Position numbers and translations under genes: made by a program. Below are positions 56,943-64,000 of a DNA stretch of 64,000 bases, piece after piece. The notes below the pieces were generated by a model. The model was not told where the DNA came from. It made no database searches and was given only the letters and a program-made list of their open reading frames with translations. Origin of the DNA: Toxotes chatareus (lineage: Eukaryota > Chordata > Actinopteri > Toxotidae); NCBI GenBank assembly GCA_016801885.1, contig JAFBJY010000268.1, positions 1 through 64,000 on the forward strand. Reading direction: 5' to 3'. Position 1 is the first letter of the stretch. Every line of letters starts with the position of its first letter.

Positions 56943-57582
56943 TCAAAAAATTATGTAAGAAATCAAAGCATAAAAAAGAAGCATAAAATACCAATACAAT
57001 AGAACTATGTATAATTTACAGTAATATACCTGTTAAACATAAAACCAAACATAACTGTTAATTGTATGGTAAGATTCTGTTTAAATAATCAAATTCGTTT
57101 GCTTAAAATTAGCAGACGGCTGTACTTTAAACACCTAATAACTTTATTAAAAAACTATATAGTGTGTTAAAAATACAAAATAATGATGTTTAAATGACTG
57201 TTTTGGTAAGGCAGATTACAGGCTACTATTTTTAAGAAACACATATGGTATATTTTACAGGCAAAAACCAATTACAGACCTTAACTCTAAAATCATATTT
57301 GTATGAATAGTGTTTATAAACAAACAAAAAGCATCCATATTTGTCAAAATTTCTTATTTTATTGCTATTCTGAATAGCCCCTATTTGAACGGCATTGCAT
57401 AGGCATTATGTGCCATGTTTTTTGAACATTTTCCTCCATAGCACCACAGGAGGACTGTGTGAATCCATGTATATATAATAAATGAGAACCCTTCTGATAC
57501 TGTAATTCATTATTACAATGTAGTAATTGAAATTTATTTTATTTGAAATAAAATTGAAGTTATGATAACCTACAAATAAAAT

Positions 57583-57645
57583 ATAATAGTCTGTATATAT
57601 AGGCTAATATATAATATATGATATATGATATAATTACAATGGCCT
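57583..57645. repeat. AT dinucleotide-rich simple repeat
   Basis: TATATATAGG and ATATATGATATATGATAT stretches in the AT-rich 5' part of the CACTA element. Confidence 0.7.
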
Positions 57646-57780
57646 ATAAAAATGTTATGGGATTACTGTACTGTAACTAAATTTCAGCCTAATCCTTGTA
57701 AATACATTCCCGCAAAAAACAAGCGAATGTATTTGAATTTCAAACTTGATGGTCCAACCAGTGAGTAGTACCCCCTGGTT

Positions 57781-57898
57781 GTGCTTTTCATTGGACTCTG
57801 CTCGCGGCTTACCGCTCACGTGAAGAGAGGAATGAGAGACGAGGAAAGAGAAGAACACCTGAAGAAACTGCCCGCAGAAAGAGGATTTGTTGTTTCGG
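57781..57898 (+). other. Candidate 5' untranslated exon of the CACTA transcript
   Basis: A GC-richer stretch in AT-rich surroundings, containing CACGTG near 57817 and ending TTGTTTCG before GTAAGC. A second possible donor, GTAAGC after GGAGCCGTG, lies near 58207. These would be leader exons ahead of the zinc-finger ORF at 58300; transcription from here is inferred only. Confidence 0.4.
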
Positions 57899-58299
57899 TA
57901 AGCTAAGAATTTATGTCTTTTAAATACACGACTATATGTTGATATAGAAAACACGGTTTTAGTCTGTGTTTGTTATACAAGAGTAAAGTTATAGTTTGCA
58001 GTCGTGAAATATTAATAACACGTGTTGACACGGGTTGCATGCTAATCTCTACATGCTATCACGTTTTATGCGTTGTTGGGTTAATGAGTAGTGCTGTTAA
58101 AAATTTGAAAAAAGGCACCATTTATATTTACTCGCGTTTTGTAGCTGCCACTTTGTTGCGTAGTGTGCCACATCTTAAACAAGAACAGACAATATTCGGA
58201 GCCGTGGTAAGCTAACCCAATTCGTTTTTCACCCAGCTGTATTTGCAGTGAGTTTGGCAGTGTTGTCGCAGCAGCAAAAAGAGGACGTTTATTATAAAA

Positions 58300-60858
58300 A
58301 TGATTACCTGCCGATTTTGTAGCAAAACGTTAGTGACATTGAGGGGCTATGTGCTACATTGTAGGATTCATAGAAACAAACCAGATTGTTTTTCAAATGT
58401 GTTGGCACTGACTGCAAGCGGTCATTTAGTTCTTATGCAGCTTTTAAAGCTCATTTCTATCCTGGGTTCACAACATGGCTGCCCCTCGGTTGCAACTTCA
58501 GCCATTGTTTCTGATTTTAATGTGCCATTTTCAATGTGTGAATGTCAGTTCCACACAGTGAAGAACTTATAACCCATTAAAAAGAACACATAGTGGAGGG
58601 CGAACTGTGGCATGTCCAATAACTGGCTGTAAAAATACATTTAGTGTAAAATCATCATTCACTGCTCATATGTCCAGGAAACACAGAGCCTGTTCAGTGG
58701 ATAAGGTTAGTGATATGTACAGGAAAGCTGTTTCTCATTCCTCTGCCCCCATTGCATATGAAGATGCAACTCAGAGTGCAGGTGCTATGGCAAAAGCATT
58801 GATTTGCCTCATGATTTCAATGACACTTTTCTGAGGAACCTATCCTTATTCTATCTGAAATTGCAAGGCAGCTCCTGCTTCCAGCTTCAACAATTCAGGC
58901 GATAGTTGAGGAGATGCAAAATGTACATGAATTGGGACAGGATTACACTGTAAATAAATTATGTTCTTTTAAGAGATCACATGTGTCTGACAGATGGTGC
59001 CATTGGCAAAATTTGTGATTGTGTAAAAGATTCTGATCTGTTCTCTGTCTGTCATGGGGGACCATTCTGAACGAAAATAGCATTAGGAAATGATGAAAAT
59101 ATGACACAGCAGTTTGCTTACTACGTTCCTATTACAGAAACAGTGAAGAACTTAATAGAATCTGATTTATGGAAGGATGCAGTGTCCCAACAGCCAAATG
59201 AAGACTCAAATATTTTCAGTGATATACATGTGATGGACAAAACTTTAAATCTAATCAGTTCTTCACAGAGAATCCAGGCTGCCTGAAGTTAATTTTGTAC
59301 CAAGATGCTTTTGAGATAGTGAATCCTCTTGGCTCTGCAAAGAAAAAGCACAAGGTTGTAGCTGTCTACCTTTCTGTAGCAAATTTACCAGCTCATGTGC
59401 GGTCCAACACTGACCATATGTCCCTTGTCTTATTATGTGCAGAGAATGACTTCAAAAAGATTTGGAAGTGCCACAGTTTTCTCTGAGTTGTTAGTGGATT
59501 TAAAAGATTTGGAGCAAAATGGCATAACTGTGGGCAGTGAAACAGTCAAAGCAGGTCTGTATTGCATTGCTGGTGATAATTTGGGGTCACACAGCATAGG
59601 CGGGTTTACTGAAAACTTTAGCCGTTCTCAGTATTTTTGCAGGTACTGTGAAATTACACTGAAAGAGTTTCAAGGCAGTGATCCCAATGTTTGTGGTCCT
59701 GGCGCACCCCAGAAAGCTACGACTCTGTTGTCCCTGATCTACAAGAGGGCGGACAATACAGACAAGACAGTAAAGGCATTAAGGTAAACTCTGTTTTCAA
59801 TTCTCTGAAATCTTACCATGTTTGCCAGCCAGGTCTTCCACCTTGCTTAGGCCATGACATGTTTGAGGGTGTCTTAGCCTATGATGTTGCACTGTATTTG
59901 AAATATTTTATTAAAAAAAGAAATGGTTTACGTATTCACTTTTAAACAGGCGCATCATGCAGTTCAAGTACAAAGGCTCTGATGCTCTAACAAAACCGTG
60001 CACTGTCAGTTCTGATGGGACAAAGCTTGCAGGTCAAGCCATCCAAAACTGGAATTTTTAAGGGTTGCTGCCTGTATTAATTGGTGATAAAGTGCAAATC
60101 CTGACGATGATGTGTGGCAGTTAACTCTTCAACAAAGACATTGTTGATATGATTTGTGCACAGAAGATTTCTTTGTCACAGGTAGCTTATCTCGATATCT
60201 TAGTACAGGAATATTTGGACTCAAGAAAGAGTTTATTTCCTGAAACTCCACTAAAACCAAAGCACCATTTTCTGCGACATTACCCAGCATTAATTTTAAA
60301 ATTTGGGCCCTTGATCAGAGTTTGGACAATTCGTTTTTTAAAGTAAGCATAGCTATTTCAAAGAGATGTGCCAGACATTTGAAAAAACTTTAAAACATCT
60401 GCAAAACTTTAAAGCTTATCTCTCAGCTGGGCCAGGCTGCAGTCCTCTTCTACATGTAAAAACAGTTGTACTTTTATCCTGAGTCTTTACAGCGATGCAA
60501 TTACATGCACTGAGAGAGTTTGATTTTTCAGAACATAATACTACAGTTTCAACCGATATACAGTTTAAAGGTACATCCTATAAAAAAGGGCATTTCATTG
60601 TTTCAAAAAATGATGAGTCTATGGAGTTTGGAGAACTTCTCCTTATTCTAATCCAGAATAGATGCAGCCATTTATTTTGTGATGGATATTCATAAAGCTG
60701 ACTATCATTCTGAATATCACTTATACTCTGTGACAAAGCAGGGCACAAAGTGTCAATGCCTTAACATTAATGACATTGTAGATTTTTACCCATTACAGTC
60801 ATATTTTGTAAATGGGCATCAATTCATTCCACTGAAACACAGTGCACTCTCCAAATAA
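58300..60858 (+). pseudogene. CACTA-type transposase with N-terminal C2H2 zinc fingers
   Basis: Starts MITCRFCSKTLVTLRGYVLH, a C2H2 finger (C-x2-C ... H-x3-H in CRFC...HCRIH). A second finger is visible in another frame near 58400-58460 (C-x4-C ... H in DCKRSFSSYAAFKAH), and a third at 58607 (CPITGCKNTFSVKSSFTAHM). The transposase body follows: DAFEIVNPLGSAKKKHKVVA, AGDNLGSHSIGGFTENFSRS, PCLGHDMFEGVLAYDVALYL, PKHHFLRHYPALILKFGPLI, and SKNDESMEFGELLLILIQ, ending near FIPLKHSALSK with TAA at 60856. This matches a protein repeatedly found in fish genomes as an uncharacterised C2H2-containing gene (memory of the family). At least eight frame breaks make this copy non-functional as written. Confidence 0.75.
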
Positions 60859-60936
60859 GCACCCATACCACCTGCAGTTTGTATAAAAACATCGAGTCAC
60901 GTGTTGCTGTCTGTTTGTGTCTTGTTTGTTTCATAG

Positions 60937-63155
60937 TCTTCCAGAATTGAGAACATGGACCAGACATTCACCTCGCACTGCCATCAATGATGTCTTGCCT
61001 GACCTTTCAGAAGTTACTAAAAAAGATATTTTAGAAGAACATTTGCAGCCCCTTGGTGTGGAGACACATGAGGACTTTACATTTATAGAGGAAGCTGACT
61101 TGCTGGTGGCATTAAGGCCGATTCAAGCCAGCTCTTGCTGCTTGGAAACTGAGATGTGAGTCTCACAGTGCAGTACATTTAACTTATTAGCTTAAATTAC
61201 CCTACATAACAGTTACTTGTAAAATAGAAACATGTTCATTGCATTTTCTTTATCTTCTGTATGTGTTTGCAGGCCAGAGCCCCGAAACCAGCAGCTCCTG
61301 TGTTGACATTTCTCCAGGACCCCAAGCATCTTTGAAGTCTGTGTCACCTAAAGCTCCTCTTCCTCCTCCAGCTGTCGAAACTCTGCTCCAGATTGGATCG
61401 ATACTTTTATTATTCCCTGGGATAAATTTCCAGAAGAGCTAATGCAATCACTGGAAAGAGAAAAGCGACCCTCCCACGATTGAGAAGAAATGGTCCGGGA
61501 TTGTGGTTAGTGCGAGATGATGCGAAAAGTTCTCATGTGAGTAAAAGGGAACTCTACAGAAGTTGCTAAGCAAATGGTAGCAAAATATCCCAAATCTCTC
61601 CAGGACGTCATCGAGGGAGATGTGATTGGAACGGGTTATCACTCTCTTGTCAAGCAACTACAAAATAGAATAGAGAATGTGAGACGATTCACATCACCAA
61701 AGATAAGAAACGAAAAGCTACGCACTGATGAGTCTGACTCAGATGAGATCTCTCCAGAACAAAAGAGCAGAAATGCAAGACACTTATGGGTGCCTTAAGT
61801 GGGATGTTAAATTCCTACCACTTGGTGAGACTGCAGAAAGTCAGCACGAGAAGAAAGAAAAGATGAAAATGATGACTAAAGAAACTGATGCAAATCCAGA
61901 AGAAATCAAACATCTGATGAAGTCCACTTTCTACTCACAGCGTAAGAGGAAAGTCAACCAGGGGGAAAATATAAAACATCTCATGGAAGAGTGGCCGTTT
62001 TATTTGATGGATGTGGCATAGCAGTTCATTTCAAAAGAACTCACGGAATTGACCTTAAAGAAACTTTTACCAGGAATTTGGACCTGAGAAGGGCAAGCGT
62101 CTCCTGAACTACATGAACACTTACTGTGTCAAAAAGAGCATGAAGTTCCTACATGATGTTACAAAGGGTTAAACTGATGCGAGAGAGAACAGAGTGGTTG
62201 CTCTGATGATGTCATAGAATGATCCTTCTTTTACTTTCCTACTTTGATGAGAGGGAAGACAAGATGTTCTGTTATGTGGAGGACACATCCCTGGCAGGGA
62301 AATACAGATTGATGAAGTTCATTTGATGCCTACCATTGTTGTGTGTGTGGTAAGTTAACATTTAATTTCTTTTGTCTTTTGGACTTATGTATTGAGTTTC
62401 ATTCATTCTTTTCCTGTAATGTCCTGCCTTCTGACATCAAATCAGTGCTGTATCTATTATATAGGTATTGTGTAAACTGTTGTGTTTAACACCATTGCCT
62501 GAACATACATTCTGGGTGGATAATGTTATATTAAAAGCTCTTAGAAGGTGCAGAATCATCATATTAGCATGTTGGCATCCTGAATTTTAGCAATATATTT
62601 GCTATATTTTCAAGGCAAGACAACATAAGAGTTTTATGAATTTTGTTTTATTGTTGCTCTTATTGTTTATTGTTTTTAGGACAATCCTGCTTCTCCTCCA
62701 AACAGTTCATGCTGAGTGTGGATCGAACTATTGTGCAAGAAAACATCTCCTCCTTCTTATCTCGCTCTGCATGATGTTTGGAAGTTATTATTGTTTCAAC
62801 ATCCACTATCCCCTGGAGCTGGCATCAACCCTGGAGTTTCTGCAGAGGTGTGTCTTTTTAGGATTGTATTTTACTTTATTAACTGAATACATCAAAATAG
62901 GTGTTCTATTAATTTGACTTCAGATTTCATTTCATCAGTAGGTTTAAAAATATTATATAGTTGTACAGTGACTTGATTTTGCATTTTTCAAAAGAAAATA
63001 CTAATGGTCATGTTTGTCATTTCCCTTAGTGCTTCTTCTCCATTAACCCAGAAAGGGCACAAAGTGGAAAGAAAAGCAAGTCTTGTCTTCATGTAAACCC
63101 AAGAGTCCTTACGCTGATCCAGGAACTTCCGGATCATGAGTGGCGGGATGTCTGA
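60937..63155 (+). pseudogene. SAM-domain (SAMD3-like) protein encoded by the CACTA element
   Basis: Four exons can be placed: 60937-61156, 61273-62349, 62680-62847 and 63030-63155 (stop TGA), each with AG/GT borders. Exon 1 encodes a SAM-like fold (NDVLPDLSEVTKKDILEEHL, then VETHEDFTFIEEADLLVALR). Exon 2 encodes a conserved body (VAKYPKSLQDVIEGDVIGTG, STFYSQRKRKVNQG, YFDEREDKMF). Exon 3 encodes SLCMMFGSYYCFNIHYP and LELASTLEFLQR. Exon 4 ends VNPRVLTLIQELPDHEWRDV. Fish genomes carry many such SAMD3-like genes; their role in transposition is unknown. Frames break several times, mainly in exon 2 and at the start of exon 3. Confidence 0.72.
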
Positions 63156-63286
63156 ATGGACTGAACTCAGTAAGACTTAAGACATGTAATATTTGTCTCA
63201 CTCAGATTGTTGTTTCAGTTCTTTCATTTAAAGAGACAAATAACTTTTTGACCTCACATTTGTTACTTTGTACTGTTAGAGAACAG

Positions 63287-63855
63287 TTCTTTGTACACTA
63301 AACGCACACAAAATGTGTTGATACTGAATATTTTGGTTTCAGTGATATATTGTGTATCCACATGCCTTATTGAGTGTTTTCCACAGGCAGGATTGGCAAA
63401 ACGGTTTTAAATGCCAATAGTTTAAACTTTTGGAAAGGCATAAGTTATTTGTATGCTCTTTTACTACTTTGAGCAAAAAGGTTTAAAAATATATGTTAGT
63501 GGTCTGGTGTTAAAGTTTTACTTAGACTGGATTCTAGGAAATGATAAGATTTGGCTACTTTGTTTCTAGCTTGGTAATTCTTTGTACACACAATGTGGAT
63601 AATGAATATTTTGGTTTTTCAGTTATGTGTATTGTTTATCTACATGCCTTAATGAGAGTGTTTTACAGGCAGAATTGGCAAAACAGTTTTAAATGCCAAT
63701 TGTTTAATAAACAAAGTAATAAGTTATTTGTATGCGTTTTACTACTTTGTGCAAAATGTTTTAAAAGTATATGTTATTATTTTGGTGTTAAAGTCTTACT
63801 TGAAAACTAGAAAATAATTAGATTTAACTTTGTTTCTAGCTTGGTAATTCTGTTA
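63287..63855 (+). repeat. Two-copy tandem repeat, about 290 bases per unit
   Basis: Copy 1 (63287-63577) and copy 2 (63578-63855) share TTCTTTGTACAC, AATATTTTGGTTT, ATTGGCAAAAC, TTTTAAATGCCAAT, TTATTTGTATGC and TTTCTAGCTTGGTAATTC in the same order, with substitutions and small indels. It lies in the non-coding 3' part of the CACTA element. Confidence 0.8.
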
Positions 63856-64000
63856 TTTTCTGTGGAAAAAACCTACCAGCAGCTGTAGTTTGCCAAAATA
63901 ATTCTATAAAAACTACAGTAAATATGTAAACAACTTTTACAGGACATCTGATACTTTTACAGTTTTAATTGTTGTGATTTACAAAAATATCCTTCGATTT

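Larger units (their letters stand above)
56913..64000 (+). mobile_element. CACTA/EnSpm-type DNA transposon, right end outside the window
   Basis: The probable left terminus is CACTGTAAAAAATGTCTG at 56913; CACTA elements start with CACT-G/A (family knowledge). After about 850 bases of AT-rich subterminal sequence come a 5' exon, a C2H2 plus transposase gene (58300-60858) and a SAM-domain gene (60937-63155), both on the plus strand. The 3' region has a 290-base tandem repeat and ACAG/TAAA-rich sequence but no terminal repeat before the window ends. Both genes are frame-broken. The superfamily is inferred from terminus and gene content, not from a search. Confidence 0.65.

Noticed and set aside
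1..64000. CRISPR arrays, phage or plasmid modules
   Set aside because: No spaced short direct repeats and no prokaryotic gene organisation; all recognisable genes have introns or are eukaryotic transposons.

Overview
The window looks like ray-finned fish (teleost) genomic DNA. The evidence is an NLRC3-like FISNA-NACHT-LRR-B30.2 immune gene with intact fish-type exon phases, plus transposon families typical of fish: a DIRS1-type element, L2/Rex-like LINEs, a tRNA-Lys-type SINE, hAT and CACTA/EnSpm. There are no bacterial-style operons and no CRISPR array.

Layout. (1) 348-5538, possibly reaching 7716, minus strand: an NLR gene of at least seven exons. Its splice phases all agree, but the reading frame is broken by about five one-base losses and one TGA stop. 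Its introns hold a Tc1-like fragment, a LINE reverse-transcriptase fragment and two hydrophobic open stretches. (2) 7.2-14.1 kb: a CpG-rich segment with ATGGCGG motifs, then small repeats: a hAT-like MITE, a SINE, and two inverted copies of one LINE. (3) 14125-19985: a structurally complete DIRS1-like retrotransposon on the minus strand (gag, RT/RNase H/DAM-like region, tyrosine recombinase), with inverted terminal repeats and a two-part internal complementary region. Its frames are broken. (4) 21160-54711: 33,552 bases of homopolymer-inflated sequence in which almost every base sits in a run. It divides exactly into R1-U1-R1' and R2-U2-R2', with direct-repeat offsets of 11,644 and 11,435 bases. 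I read this as a consensus or assembly artefact, not biology, and call no genes in it. (5) 54803-56076: one end of a hAT transposon with the C-terminal half of its transposase. (6) 56913 to the window end: a CACTA/EnSpm-type element running off the edge, with a C2H2 zinc-finger plus transposase gene and a second multi-exon SAM-domain gene of the kind often annotated as SAMD3-like in fish.

How the parts relate. The NLR is the only host gene supported. The rest is a transposon graveyard around it. Several frame breaks in the NLR and LINE map to a missing base in short A/T runs, while the central block has greatly lengthened runs. Both point to poor run-length calling in this contig, so broken genes here should not be called pseudogenes without read-level checks. 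The link between the NLR/DIRS side and the hAT/CACTA side depends entirely on the suspect block. No previously undescribed biological system could be supported.
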